Position numbers and translations under genes: made by a program
Source of the DNA: Apus apus
Lineage: Eukaryota > Chordata > Aves > Apodiformes > Apodidae
DNA length: 64,000 nucleotides
Reading direction: 5' to 3'
Assembly (NCBI RefSeq): GCF_020740795.1
Contig: NC_067291.1
Coordinates: 13,148,780 to 13,212,779 of the forward strand
Shown: positions 11,740 through 25,939 of the stretch, piece after piece
Position numbering within the stretch: the stretch's first letter is position 1
Layout of the letters: each line of letters begins with the position of its first letter
The notes under the pieces: generated by a model
The model's database searches: none
Seen by the model: only the letters and a program-made list of their open reading frames with translations
Told to the model about the DNA's origin: nothing

Positions 11740-14700
11740 CTGAATCTAAATGCTACCGCTGTGCTAATGAACAGTTGGGAAGACAGTGAGGGAAGGCATG
11801 TGTTCATATCGCAGAGCTGGTAATAAGGGATTCTTGTTCTCAACCTGATTCTGCCACTGACTCATCCAGCAGGGTTAGGCCTACTGCAGTTCTCACTTTG
11901 GAGCAGATTAGACTCAACTACAGACCCAGCTGCTGTCACATTTGCTTGTGTGAAGTAACACTTTCTTCCCTGGTGACACTATTAGTGAAGGAAGAAACTC
12001 CATGGGTCACAGAAGGTGAATGACTGAGCCCCACTGTAGAAACAGAAAAGCATCCGCAGCAACAGAGGGTAAGGAATTCACAGCATCTTTACAGAGATGC
12101 TTCTAAAAGTCCTTTTACTTAAATTTAAGATGCTCTGCTCCAGAAGTGAGTGGTTCTCCATCCCGTGTGCAGAAGTTCTGCCAGCCCTGAGCGCATGGAA
12201 TGTACCAACACTCAAACTCGTTAGCAACCACTGACAGCACCAGAGTGCTATTTGGGAAACCATTCCAGGGAGGGTTTTTTCATGCTTAACCAAATGTTTG
12301 AGTGAAAAATAAAGTTTTAAAATTCAATCAGTTGCATAGATCCCTGGACATTGTTTGTTAAAGAAATAATTTGGTTAGTACTGATGAGTATTATCAACAT
12401 TAAGATATATTATTTAGAGGTGCCAATTGATGTGATACCTCCACTTTAGTTAATGGCTGCACTGTGCCATGCCTGCATTCCCAATTGGAGGCATCCTTTG
12501 TAAAGTGGCTGCAGATCCGTTACTAAGCACTAGATTAGAAATTAAATCTCATAGAAACTACATCTGTTATGATTGTATTATTATGGCTATGTTGTTAAAA
12601 TATAAAAAGTGAACTTATCTTGATAACCCCTCAGATTTCCAATAATCTCCATGTGGAGTGAATTCAGGTTAAGGCCTCACTTGCGCTCTTACAGAGGCCC
12701 TTAAATTTTGACTCTGGATTAGAAACTTTTTGCATTGTCTTCCTTTGCTCAGTGATCTCAAAGAAAAAATTGCCTCGCTACACTTCCCAACCTCTAAATT
12801 ATTTAGTTCACATTTACTGTCATCACCTTGGTACAAAAAAAATCAGGCTGGAAAGCTAAAGACCATCCGCTATTAAATGTGCGCTTCAGGACTTACAGCT
12901 GCCATAAACCCCTCACCTTTATGCTTACTAGCTCAAGAACTTCATGTCCCCCTTTTATTACACATCCATAACTTACAGCAACATAAAAACACAACATGGG
13001 TTTTCCTGATAATTTTGCCATCCTGCTATTTTATGAGCCAGTTGGTTGGTCTGCAAGTCCATGCACCAGGTACTGGATCTTGGCAAAGGAATTGGATCAT
13101 GGCCAAATAGAACAGTCAGACTATTATTATGGCTGATATGCTAGAAGTGTTTGCAATGGGTTTTTAAATAATCCTCAATGTTATATTGCACCATTCATCC
13201 TGCAGAGAACCAAGGTGCTGTGGAGGCTGATAATGAGTCTTTTTGCTCACTGCTAAAATAGAACTGCTGCTAAGCTGGAGAAATAGTGACCATCCTACAC
13301 AAACAGCATTACGCCAGTGCAGCAGGTAATGAAGCAAACAATAATATTGCCATTTGAAATTGCAAGCTAATTACTTGATTTGGAATTTGATGAGGACATA
13401 AGAGCTGATACACTGCTGCTTGTAAAAATACGCCCCAAAGTATTTTAGAGTCTTTTAATCACTTGTGAGTGATGGCACTTCCCCCAGCATTAGATTCCCT
13501 GTCATTGCACTTGGTGTGCTATTTCCACCTGAGCTCAGGGTCAAGACTGAGTTGAGCAGCAAAAGCTTCATTTATAGCAGTGCACAAGTTCCTCTAAAAT
13601 ATTTCCCAAGCAGTCCAGTGACTTCTGAAGCCCACTTTGCTTTGGCTTAGGAGAACCTGAGCATACATAGCTTTACTCACTACAGCCCCAACACGACTGG
13701 CGTGGGAAGGTGCCTGACAGGCAGCCTCCAGCCAGGAATGTGTAGGTGCTTTGCTGATGTCTGAGCTGTAATGCAGATAATACCACACTATTTAACATAC
13801 AGTGAATCTTTCCTAAATGTGGTAGGAGGATATGTGGCATTCTAATGGACTTAAGAGAGATGCATCATTAATGCATTCTCAGAGTCTGCTCTAACTTCTG
13901 CTTTGTGTCTGGCTCTGTCACACAAACTTGAAGGAGAGGAAGATCAGAGCTGGATATGGGGAAAGTGAGAAATTATTCTATTACTTGTTTTAATTATTAT
14001 TATTTGCTGTGTTGCTATATGTAATTATTAAAGGACTTAAGGTATACAGGCAACATGATATAGACAGTCTATCAGGAATTATCTGCTATTTCAGATAACT
14101 ATCATTATATGAATGGAACTGTACTGCAAGTGAAGACAACTGATCAGACATTGCCTTTAAAAATTATTGCCAAAGGCAGATGGAAATACCAAAACAGCAC
14201 ACACCAAAGCTGAAATCCTGCTTACAGGGAAGAAACAGCAAAAAAAAAAAAAAATCACTATAGAAGTAGTGGTTTGTGTCCAAGTTGGATCCCACACCAA
14301 ATTTATGCAAATTAAAGATTACCTAGACCCTACCAATGAGCATCATTTTTGATGCTAGGAGCCCAGCTTGGTCAAGAGTTGCCCAACTAGACCATTGATA
14401 GCTGGAGTAAGAAAGGTGCATTCCTAGCAGCAGGATAAAAGCTGGATTCATTCAGGCTTTGGGATCCATTACAGTGAGCACTGGTGTCCCAAGACATTTT
14501 AATGCCAGTCTCCTCCCCTCACTTACAGCACTGGCAGCATTACAGTGCTGTATTTTCTCTCTGGCTCCCATTCATCAAGCAAAGTATGTCAAACTCTTTC
14601 AGATGGTGCTTGTTTTCTGTGCTTAACCAAAATCATTAGGCAAATTATTTAGCAGGGTGCACAGGGATTTAGCAGTAGGATTCCCAGTAATATGACCAGA

Positions 14701-17501
14701 CATCCAAGGCTAAATCTCTGCACTAAAATTTCCCTTCACAGTATTGCTTTAATAATCTTTTTAACTTTAATAGTTTGTTCTGTCTATAGAGAGATGCTAT
14801 AGACAAACTGAAGGTAAGGCTTCCCAGACTTTAATCACTCAAAAGTCAATATTCTCTTTCTTCAGGTTCCTCAAGCCAGAAGAAACCCTGTGATGTTGGA
14901 TGACAAAAGGACAATGTGCCAAATTAAAAGCACTGTAATGGCTGAAACCAATTGCTATTCATCAGTCCGTTGTAGGTTGATAACTCAAATGCTTTTTGGA
15001 AATAAATTTCTATGAATTCCTGAGGAGTCAACATTAACTGATGCAATCATTACCCACAATAACAGCCTGTGCTGCCTCAGCATTCTTCCTAATTTAAGTA
15101 TGTCAGAAAGTACCAAAATCCTAAAATTTAATAAAGGGGGGATCAGGACTAGAGATGTCAACATCAGTTTGGGTCATATTAAAGATGACAGCATCTCATC
15201 ACCATACCCTAACTCAAATAAGTTGAAAAACATATAGAAACATGGGCAGAAAGCCACCACCATGAAGGTATTCAGCTTTAATGGTGAACTTCTTTATAGT
15301 TTTTGTTGTTTAACCACTGAACCTGCTGCAAAACATAGCAGTGTACAGAATAAACTTGACATCAAACAGGTACCTCAGATAGTTTACAACATTATTGCAC
15401 CACCATTCAGATGTCTCCAGAGTCACATGCAAGAATCATCTCTTGAAGGCTCTGTTGAATAAGTGGGATTGATTTACAGTAAGGCAGCAAGACAGATTTG
15501 CCTCTGCCATAAGGATGGCTCAGCTCTCACATCACAGCTGCTGCATTTATCCAAGCTGAGACCCAGAGAATTGAAGAACAATTGAAACTAGTTGTTTGTT
15601 CACCTTTATCCACTGAGCTCCAGGTTGCAGCAGTTCAGATTCTGCCCGATGGCCAATCAAGCTGTCTCTGCAGGGCAGGGGAGTGGGGGGAAGGTGGGAG
15701 GGAACAGCTTCTGGGAGAAGAAACCACAACGGTTGCTTGCAAGGCAAGTCATCAGCATATGTGAATCAGAGCACCCATTCTGGATTGTTAGATCTCTGCA
15801 AAACCATTAAAAGGAAGGAAAGAAGAAATTTGTGGGGGATTCATCTCCTAGCAAAGCCTGTCTTAGCTGGGAGTCACAAGCTACATACAAGAAGGTGCTC
15901 ATTTAAATACTATGGCTTATGTTATCAAAGAGAACTAACTAGATGATCTGATTCAAAAAGGATCAGAAGGAACCCAATAAACCTTTATTCATATCCAGTT
16001 GCAATCTGGCTAGTGTAAGTATAAAGCAGAGGTAAAACACTCCCAAGCCAGGACTGCACCATATACCTGGGAAAATGACTACCTAGGGTATAGGGAAACT
16101 GACCTAGAGCACAACCCCTTCTGGCAGCTAAGAAACAAATAGTGTATTTTTGCTTGTAAACTGAGCACATTTGGTCTGGACTCAGTGAAAGCCAATAATC
16201 CTACAGCTTGGAAGCAACATTTTTACTGAGTCACTTTGCACAGCAGAACCCAACTTTCAGTGTATTATTTGGGTTGTAAATGTCTCTCTCAGCACTCCTG
16301 TCTTGTAAATATCACCAGGAATCAGGGAATATGTTTGCTAAAACTGAATCCTATTCCTTAGTGTGAGCTTCTGGATCACACTTTGTTATCTAGCCATGCT
16401 TCCTCAGAATGTGATAGAAGTGTTCATGACTCTGGAATTGAGAGAGAAGCACTGCAGGTTGGATCCTGCAGCTGTGTTGCTACCTCCCTCCATGCAAGGG
16501 GATGCACCATCAGTAAAACTTTCACATGTGCATGTGGGGCTGCAGGACAGGGCTTTAAATCTGCAGAAAAGGAAGAAAGAGGATTGGATTGCATGGATGT
16601 TTTAGGATGAAAATATTAATGTCTCAGACAGACAATAACTAGACCTCCCCAGCGCACGTGCTACACTTCCTGATTTCACAAGAGGCCATGGTTAATGTAG
16701 ACAGAGTTGTTTGGCTAGGAATTAATACAAGAAAATCTCAGTTATTTTCTTTGTTGAATATCCAGCTGGACACCATGAACAGAAAACCTGACTACATCAT
16801 GCAAGTGTGTTGTGCTTTTACCTTCTAAGGTAGATCAGTTTCTATTAGATTACAAATTAATTAACTATAAATGTGATTTATTGCTATTATAATTCTTTCC
16901 AATTTTCCATTTGCAAAACATGACATTCAGACAAAACTATGTCTTTATTTTAAAATGTGATTTTTACCCTTCTATGAAATTCATAATTATAAACTATTTT
17001 GGAGAACTACGTAACAAATTAATTTAGTATACTAAACACTAAAGAATCTTTTCATGACCGAGCAGGAATCCCCTCACAAATTGACTATCCAGAAAAAGTG
17101 ATTAGCAAATAACAAACGACAGGCTACCAAGGCAATGTTGTTCTACACCAATTTCCAAATTATGCAAGAGTAACTTCTATTAGGGATTAAAAAGGAAGAA
17201 TGGTTTCAGGAGCAAGTACCTTGGATCAAAGATCAAGGCACAAGAGAATGAATTGCCTCAGAGTGTGGCAACACAATTTAATAGAATAATTTTACAGCTT
17301 GCAAGCCATACTGTGAAAGAAAAGTGATTTGAAAGATGAACTTGATAAAACTGTCATTCAGATTTCCTCACAAGCACTCAGTCTTAGGTGACTTAACTAA
17401 ACATAAGTCCAAAGAATTGTGAGTTCTACATCCTTGGCATCTCTAAGGCAAGACCTATCTGCTATCTACAGCAGCATGTGGGAGAAAAATAGGAGCCAAG
17501 A

Positions 17502-17534
17502 GACACAAACACACACACTCACATATATATATAT
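17502..17534. repeat. Compound CA / TA microsatellite
   Basis: A CA-rich run (17502-17522, with a few interruptions) passes directly into an (AT)n run (17522-17534). This is an ordinary microsatellite, useful only as a potential polymorphic marker. Confidence 0.9.
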
Positions 17535-17929
17535 GCCCAAACCAGCATCTCAATCTATAACATGCTGCACTAGACTATGTATTAAAAGTAGCACTTAGAC
17601 CTGACTGAGCTCCAGGTCCCAGCGTGCTAACTGCTACACAAATAAACAGCTCCATGGACTTCCAACAAAGAATAGAAGAAAACAAACATTAGGGCTCTGA
17701 CTCACACACAGATGGCAAATGACTGGAGTGATGTGCCTTTGAGTCAGCTCTTACCTGCTTCAGCTCTGGTTGGCTTGTGGCCACAGACTTGTTGTCATCC
17801 ATTACCTGGACTAAGGCATCCCAGTGTGACCCAGAACAGCTGAGACACACACACACAAACCACCCTTAATGTGCCTCCTGGGGAAGGCTGCTAAATATAG
17901 GCAAAAGACACACACCTGAATAGAATTCT

Positions 17930-18035
17930 CTAATTTCCTCTATTTTAGAAATGGGGAACTGTGTCATAGAGACACTTCAATTTTTTTCAAGGTCATGTAG
18001 GAAAGCTGTAGAACTGGTAGAAAATGAACCTGTAT
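17930..18035 (-). mobile_element. MIR/L2-tail SINE remnant, reverse orientation
   Basis: The plus strand shows the familiar reverse complement of the MIR core in the right order: CTCTATTTTAGAAATGGGGAA (MIR: CATTTTACAGATGAGGAAA), GTCATAGAGACACTT (GGCACAGAGAGGTT), TTCAAGGTCATGTAGGAAA (CCCAAGGTCACACAGCAAG), then GTAGAACTGG and GAACCTG. Four ordered matches at the expected spacing make this a solid call for an old element. Confidence 0.6.
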
Positions 18036-18061
18036 TTGCAGAAGCAATTTTTTTGAGAAGT

Positions 18062-18121
18062 CCATCCCATGGATGGGGAAATCAAAACTCAGAGTTAAAG
18101 GGATCTGCCAGGCCACAGGAA
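18062..18121 (-). mobile_element. Second MIR-like remnant, same orientation
   Basis: About 30 bp after the previous element the same blocks recur: GGATGGGGAAA, CTCAGAGTTAAAGGGA and TCTGCCAGGCCACAGGA. These correspond to the MIR blocks for GATGGGGAAACTGAG, CAGAGAGGTTAAGTGA and TTGCCCAAGGTCACACA. It is either a second insertion or a tandem duplication of the first. Confidence 0.45.
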
Positions 18122-21100
18122 CACCAAGCTTTATACAGAATATAATTACTCCAGATTTTGTGGCTTGCCACCTTTTGTAGAGAGCACTGGACCCTGCCAA
18201 AACATCCAGCTAACAACTGAGTTGTACTCTAGTAAGACAACAGCTCCCAATCCCCTGTAGGCAGCCAGGAAAATGAGATCCCTCTAGAACTGCAGCAGTC
18301 ATTTATTAGCTCAGAAATATAAAGGTGTGTAAAGCAAACTAATTGTGTTTGATGGGGGCTTTTTGGATCTGCATTCTGAGTTGCGAAATAAATTGGGAAT
18401 AGCTGTTTATTGTCAAACCTCCAAAAGGAGATTAAGAGCAAAGGAGAAACAAGGATTTTGCTGTTATTTACATGTCTTGAGCACTGGTCATTGGAAATGC
18501 ATTTCTCATTGACTGATTAACAGTTATCCAGAACAAAGAGCAAATAAAAACCCTGTCTAACTCAGTCAATCCCATTCTCTCTGGTCCTACTGCATTAAAT
18601 CATGTGAAACTGGCTGCTTTGTGTACTGGTGTTTCTTAACATCGTTAGTCTGCTGTGATGTCATGTTTCAAAATCAGGTATAGTTAATAAAACATATGAG
18701 ATCTTTAGTTAAAGTTCTTTCTCTTGAAAATCAATAACTTTAGGCTTCATGTAGCTCCCTGTAGATAGTCACATCCCTGCACAGATGAAGTTACCAAAAT
18801 CAATAGAGCTTTGCTGAGGCACAGCGGGTCAGTCTGTGCAGAGCTCCTCTGATTTCATGACCAAAGCACTCACTGCTGGGGTCGAGCTTCCCTCTGCATT
18901 TGGGTTTAAAAAGGTTTCTCAGCTCTAGGATACACTATGAAAGCCCTTGATTAAGTCATTATGATGCATAATTCCTTGGCATGCCAAGAATCTAGTCCCA
19001 AATTGATACAAAGGCATGTCTGCTAAGGACGAATGGGTATTGTGGGGTTTTATTGTGAAAATTGGAAATTACATCCACGGAGCTGCTGATATGGAGGTTG
19101 CTTGCTCTTGCTACCAACAGCCATTAAAATGCCTCACAGATTAAATGCAATCTTCCTTGCTGTGGCCTAATGAAAGACCATCACAGCCCCACTCCTGCTG
19201 CTTTGTGAAGCTAGTGGGCTTTGTGTCAGCTGAGCACTTCCCCCACCCTCTGTGAGCTGATGCAGGAAACTCCTCCGGGCTTTAATGGGTGCAACACCCA
19301 GCACAAGACAACCCTTACTCCCAACTGGGGCATTTAGGTACCACTATATTGCCTATAACAGTCAGCACAAATAAGGAAATGCTTTGCACTGAGATTATTT
19401 GAAAGGGTCTAAAAGGACTTGGCTTTCTGAAAGACAAGAGCTCTTTAGGGCCTGAGCAGGCACTGCTATTAGCATCATTCCTAACACACTTGTAGTGTCC
19501 ATGTAGGCTTAATTTACTGGATGAACAGAGGCTCTATACACAGCCATGGCAATGAATTGATGGGCAAATGAAATTCAAAGCACATAGCACTGTAAAGTGA
19601 TACGATTTAAAAATGAGCTGAAAAGCAAATTACTTTCTGCCTTGGTTAAAGAATGGCAGCAGGTTTGGATAACTAGTCACGGCAGCATCAGCTTCCTTCA
19701 CACTTATTTAACAGGACGTCATTTCACTTAAAAAGATTGAGAGGCTGGTATTACATGCTCAGACAGCACAGCGATGGATGTGGTATAAATACCTGGGGAG
19801 ACAGATTAGTTAGCTATTTCTGCTCACAGCCTTCTCCTAGGAGCACAGAAATGCCATCTCAGCAGGCCTTTTTGGAGGATCAGAAAATCATAATAAACAC
19901 AAGGATAAAAATATACCATGGGAGTTACAGCTAATTTCTTGCTATAATTTGCAGCAATTTACACATCATCATCGTGGGTCTGAAAATACTGCACAGTGCC
20001 AACAGCAGAGTGTCTGCTGAAATGGTGCAAATCAGAAGAATAAGAAATGCAGTTTGGATTAAAAAATTCCCTAGAAGGGTTGTTTGGGATATTGGGTGCA
20101 CAAGTTCTTCCTTGTAGTTGACTTCTGCAGGACATTTTATTCTACTATATGCAGTTAGTAGCCTTACTGAATAGCTACAATTTTTTTTAAAGCACCTAAA
20201 GGAATTTGGCACCTATATCCCATTCATGCTCAGTGGAAACTCTATACCTAAATCTTGTTCATATTTTTAAACTCTCATCCAGTGGGACTCTGTATGCACA
20301 GTAAGGCTCAGATATGTTACTGAAATGCTCTCTCACCCCATTTTGAGTATCACCCCCATTTAAAGTAGCTTTAAATCTACTGATGCAGCTGATGCTGAAT
20401 GCCCATCTCTCCTGATGGCATTTTGTCTTCAGAAGACACAGGTCTGACCCAGAGCTGCAGATCAATATACAAATACTTTGCTCATAGTCACCTTGCACCT
20501 GCCACAGCAGAATGAATGAGAAGTGAAAACCATCCTTGATTTGGAGGTACAAGGAGCACACAGAGTTTTAGTTATCCTACTGAGGTACGAGCTCTTGACT
20601 TGCTATTTCATGAATATTCACAAGCAGACCTTTTTTCTCCTCTTCTGGGAGCAAGTATTTTCGCAATGAAGGTGGCTTCAGTAGACTGTTTTTGCTGGCA
20701 TCTGCAAGATCTTACTGAGCTTCTACCAAGACCTGTTCATGCTCCATTGTCTGGGAAGCTTAGGGAGTCTTACATTTCTGTGGCTCACTGCTGACAACTG
20801 TGACTATTTGTTCAAATTCTCTAAACCCTAGAAAAAACTTTGGGACAGGCTTATGAGAATGTAAAACATGTGTCTACACACATGCGTATGATGACACATG
20901 GCACATCCATAGCAGAGCAGTGTATTTGGCTGCTTCCTTGACTCATGACGATGAGAGAAGCTGGAATCCAGAAGAGGCCAAGTTGAGATGAGTTACCAGA
21001 GGAAGTGACGAGGCAGCAGCTGAGCCCTGAGTAACGCAGCCAAAGCTGGTCCTTGCTAGAGTCCCCTCACATCACTGGAGTGCTATAGAGGAGTCATAAG

Positions 21101-24100
21101 AGGAGGGGAATGACCTCTCAGAGAATTCTCATGCTTGAGAGCCACAGTGTGCATCTTCATATGATCCAACCTCCCAGCCATTGCTGTGTGGTATTCTGGG
21201 AGCGGGAGAGAGCTTAAGCCGTATTGCTCAGCCCTCAGTCATTCTGGACTTCACCACAGCTTAACAGTAAGCTGGAGTAGCTATGTGTTGCAGTTTACAT
21301 TGGCTTTAGTTTATGTTTGGCTTTCTAATGGGCCCAGAACATCTCAGTTGGCCCACAAGATGCAAACCCAGCAACAACCTCCTTTCTTCCCTGGAGCTTG
21401 TCTCTTGTACATCTCTGAGATACACAGAACGTAAGCTGGCTCTAAGTCTCCATTTCAATTGCCACAGAATTTGAGATCTAGGATCCCGCTGGTTTTTCTC
21501 CATCCTAGAAACACTAGGAAATGGGCTGAAGTGTTTTAGAATTAACTGCTCCCAAAACTTCTTTACAGAGATGACCTTTCCAAGCTTTGGACGGGAGACT
21601 TCAGCGCTTCACAGCTGAAGGAATTCTTCAGGAAACACAATATCGTTTATGAATTTAGATCATTACCGGGGCTGAGTCCCAATCCCATTGCATTTTAGTT
21701 TTTTGATGCATACAGAACCTAGAAGCACCTAAGACTGGAAAGTGGATTGGAGATCCAGGAAAGCAAGAGGGATTTCTCCTGTGCTGGGCTCCTTCCTCCA
21801 CCTGCAGCCGGGCCGGCCGCGACTAGGTGGCAGCACTCCACTGGGCAAACGAAGCCTCTGCCTGTGATAGCACCCACCGTCCCAGCTCCCGGGAAAGACT
21901 GCTTGCATATTCCAATGTATAGGAAAATGGAGGGTAAATAAAAGTCACTAAAACCTCCTAAAGTCTTAAATCAGTGCTGTACAGGACATCGGGAAATCTA
22001 CAAGTGAACTCAGTCATTCTTTTGCGATAAAGTCCAATACTACACAAAAAAACACCCATGTTTGGACATCAAATAGGGAAGAAAACCAGAAGTAGTTCTG
22101 GAATAATTTTCTCAAGGCCTCAGACCATTCCTCCAGACAAAGCTTAAACTCACCTGGAACTGGAACAACTCTGGCAAAGCAGATGCAGCACAAATAGCTC
22201 AATGAAGCTTTTGCCATTTTGGCTTAGTTTTGTCTCGAACATGATGAGATAACATCGTCTCTCACAAGTCAATTTTATGAGGATCTGTCAGCTCAGTTCC
22301 CATCTGTTCTGGAAAATAAGCCTTTTCAGATTAGGGGAGGATGTGAAATCAAATCCACAGAGCACAGATTTAAATTAAAGTATTTGAAGCCCCTTGATAT
22401 TGTCAGGTAGCAAGAGAGTCTGCATTCGACCTTCCATGTCAAGCTGATTTCTGTTTCAAACCTTTTATTAACACTTATTTTTAAAAGACAAAGTATATAC
22501 AGCAAAGAAGAAAAGAAGGAAGAAGCAATGCAGTGTCTGAGAATGCAGTCTGTGCAGCCCTGGAGAGACAGAGCAGGTAGGAAGAAAAGTAGAGATTCAT
22601 TAAGTTCAAGGTATTCACTTACAACTAAAAAATGTGAATAAAGTCTGATAGGAGAAAGGAAGACACCACCTAAGGTAGAAAAAGAATGCAAGTGCTAGAG
22701 TGGCATGATATTGCAAGAGATCCCAAAGCTGATTTCTTACAGTGCCCAGTGTTGACCATTAGCTTGGGAAGATTGGACTATGCACTCTGCTCTGACTCTC
22801 TGCATGTATATAGATGTGGTAAAAAAACCCTGTTGTTGCTACTGAACAGCCAGCACTTGGAATCGCACCCTCTGCTACGTGCTATTGAAAAGCAAATGTG
22901 TCCAGCATTGAAGTCGATCGACCTGGGGCAGCTTCAACAGCCATATCCTGAGCTCTGGTCACCATGTCACGGTTTGCTCTTAGAGATGTGTGCTCAGAGC
23001 TGCCACCCCGTTCTGGGAGCTGAGCACTGAGCTTCACCTTACAGCTCTTTAAGAGAGCAAGAGCCTGTAAGTGGCAGCATTTGCACCAAAACTGCCAAGG
23101 TATTAACATCGATTTCTTTCCATAATGGTGACATATCCATCACCTTCTGTCATCGCTCTCCTCAGAATCCTAAACTCTCCACTAATGAAGAAATATCTAC
23201 TTCTGCCTGTGCTCTGCAACTGTCGATGCTGAGAAAACAGAACTTGTCTCCCTAGGTATTGTTCACTGTTCTTATATTCTACTATTACTTGTATTCACAT
23301 AGCATACAAAAAGGTTTTCATTAATCAATTATTAAGATAGTCAGGAGTGATCTATAACTTCAGATTGTGCTACAGAGGAAAAGGATTCTCATTATTTTAA
23401 CTCGAGTACCTCTCAGCCCTGTTTGCAGCAAGCATCTGACAGGAGGGAAGCTGGCTGGGTAGAGCAATGCCTTCCCCTGTCCCAGATTCCTCTCAGTTGG
23501 GAAGAGTTAAGGACTGCCACCTCATTTTTTCTTTTTCTTTTTTTTTCATTTGCACTCCTCTCAAAATGTTGGGAGGTTGCTGAAATCACTGAACATAACA
23601 AAGGCAAAGCCAGCCCAACAGCTCTGCGAAAGCAGCAGCTGCAGGTATTGGATAGAGGACACCTCTGAACTTTCAAAATAAGCTTTGGTAAGAACGTGCC
23701 TGTGTATGGAGGAGGGAAGGGCTCACTTCCCACCCCCAGCCCACTCCCAGTCCAGCATCGCATCCTTCCCTAGGGGCAACATCTAACATGAGAATTTTTC
23801 CAGCTCACTGCCCTCCTAAACCTGTTCACAGCACAGAGCCACTTCTTACTTCCACGAGAACATGAGGGAAGTGTTTTCCTGAATCACTGAAGTGATTGAT
23901 GTCTGTGCTATGCTGGTGATAGTTTGAGATTTCAAATCCTGCTGTGCATGGAAGATTACTGTGCCGTTCTGCGCCAGACTCATCACACAGAAAACAAAAA
24001 AAAAAATGAGGAGGAACTGGAAACTACCCTGGTCTAATGGGTTTCAGCGAAACTGTGATGTCAGAGCAGCAGCATTAGACATTTTGGGGGTGCTAGCTAG

Positions 24101-25096
24101 GTTTAGCACTATACTCATAGAGGGCTGTACCACAGTCTAGATGTGCTTTGCTCCAGTATGATTAGGTGCCAGTGATATCCAGACATCTGAGACTCGAACC
24201 CTGCACTGGCCACTAGGCAGGCAGCTTTGCTCATCTTCCATAGACCTAAGCATCAAGGAGTGCCCTGGAAATAGGCTCACAACCATCCCTGGAGCAAAGC
24301 ACTTGTAGCTTTGAGAGGAGGAGGATGGATGAAAGCGAGGTGTGTAAGAAGCAGAGGGATAAAGACAGGAGCATGGAGAAAGAGAGGAGTCTCCAAACAT
24401 CAAATTGCTTGCTGCTCTGAAGCCTTTGCAGTGTGGTGAAGCTCTCTACAGACACATCCTGACTCTCTAGCTAGGTCAAGTTGCCTAGGGAGTAGAGGTT
24501 TGTAAGGAAAGAATAGCTAGACACCTCTGCCCCTTTTCCCCAAAATAACTGCTTGACCGAAAATCTGAGTCTAAGAACAGTTCCTGTAGGTATCAGGGTA
24601 CTCCTTTGTCACCTGTTATGAAAGATTCAGATGGTATCACACACTGCTAGCTTGGCTCTCTGTCTTCCATCCCATGCTCTGACATGCTGACTGCATTAGC
24701 GTTGGCTTCTATATTAATAATGTCTTTTACAGCAGAACTCCCTGTGGGGGAAATAAGTCTTTGAAGTTACCCGTTCAAATATTCAAAGGACCTTGAAGAG
24801 CACTCACAGGGAGACTGTGGGAAAGTCTGGAACAGGGGATAATGCTATAAAGATGGCTTTCCCCTTTTTCCATCCCAATTTGTACCACAGTTGTGTTCCC
24901 ACTCTTTGCAGTTATGTAAAGCTCCCTGAGTGCTGGAGGGAGTTTATCCCTTCTTCCATCCTATTGGAAATGTCTACTAGTTACTCAAAAAAATTGTGAA
25001 CCAGAAATAAACTGGCAGTGAAGAAACTGGGGTGGGGGAAGATGAGGGCAGTAGGGAGGGCTACATGCTCCTGGAGCATACACTTCTTAGACATGC
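18122..25096. other. Gene-free stretch upstream of BCL2A1
   Basis: No gene or RNA gene can be supported here. Several open frames of 70-120 codons exist on both strands (for example 22326-22691 on the minus strand), but none has a recognisable domain, splice framing or codon pattern. T-rich low complexity lies at 23523-23548. Regulatory elements for BCL2A1 may lie here, but I cannot point to any with confidence. Confidence 0.55.
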
Positions 25097-25184
25097 TTTT
25101 TCAAGCCAAATACTTAACCTTTGCTAGCATACACCATTCTCAGAATTTTGCAAGCCAAATGCCAAACCTTTGCTAGTGTTACAC
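25097..25184. repeat. Diverged tandem duplication, period about 49 bp
   Basis: TTTTTCAAGCCAAATACTTAACCTTTGCTAGCATACAC-type sequence at 25097-25134 recurs, with several substitutions, at 25146-25184. The shared cores are CAAGCCAAAT and ACCTTTGCTAG. The pair lies roughly 340-420 bp upstream of the BCL2A1 start codon, so it may fall in that gene's upstream region. No known factor site is obvious in it. Confidence 0.75.
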
Positions 25185-25519
25185 AGCAAAAGTCCCTAGG
25201 AAATGCCACTTTGTACTGCTAAAGAATGTGGTAAAAGCTGGTAGATTTAGCTGTGGAACCATACCATTTAGAGCAATAATAAATCACTCAGGAAGACAGG
25301 TTTTCTCCCCGTGAACAGACGCTTTTTCTTTCATTTCCGCTGAGACATATTCCACAGCCCACACAACCATTAAGTCACTAAGTTTTTACAGGAACTTCTG
25401 CGGTAAAGCAAAAAAAATTCCATCAAAACCAGACGATACAAAGCTGTGTGCATGTCTTGTGGCTGCTCACTACTGACCCTGATAAAGAGCAGAGCACTGC
25501 TCTCTGTGCCTTGTCCTAA

Positions 25520-25939
25520 ATGGAAACTGCCGAGTTCTACTACGTTTATTACTTAGCACAAGATTATCTGCAATATGTTCTTCAGGAATCACATCTTGGA
25601 CCAGCCCAGACCAGGGTTGCCCAGGTCTTGCGAAACATTGCATCTTCACTGCAAGACCAAACGGAGGAGGCTCTCAGACCATTCTTGGACAGGATTGATA
25701 TTACCTCTGTAGATGTTGCCAAGAGGATTTTCAATGGTGTCATGGAAGAAAAATTTGCTGATGGAAATACTAACTGGGGACGAATTATGACCATATTTAC
25801 ATTTGGAGGTCTTCTCACTAAGAAGCTTCAAGAGCATGGAGTTCAGCTCACTGGAGAGGAGAAGGAGCAGATTTCTTATTTCATCACAGAGTACATAATA
25901 AACAACAAAGCAGAATGGATAGATGCGAATGGTGGCTGG
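25520..25939 (+). CDS. BCL2A1: BCL2A1 coding exon 1
   Basis: Exactly 140 codons, from the ATG to the tryptophan of the GGW in BH2. A consensus donor GTAAGT follows at 25940-25945, so the intron is phase 0. An intron at this tryptophan is a conserved feature of the BCL2 family. The frame stays open for 15 codons into the intron before a TAG at 25985-25987. Confidence 0.96.

Larger units (their letters stand above)
8376..17929. other. Gene-free intergenic stretch
   Basis: I see no supportable gene here. Open frames are short, start at arbitrary methionines and show no domain. The stretch contains an 11-bp tandem array at 8761, a polypurine tract at 11696, an A-run near 14240-14253 and a CA/TA microsatellite at 17502 (the main ones listed separately). 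The rest is unremarkable AT-rich sequence, probably holding ancient repeats too decayed to call by eye. Confidence 0.6.

Noticed and set aside
24165-24240. A tRNA-like B box (reverse strand GGTTCGAGTCTC near 24202-24191)
   Set aside because: No matching A box, acceptor stem or anticodon arm could be folded around it. It could be a worn SINE promoter remnant, but not a tRNA gene.
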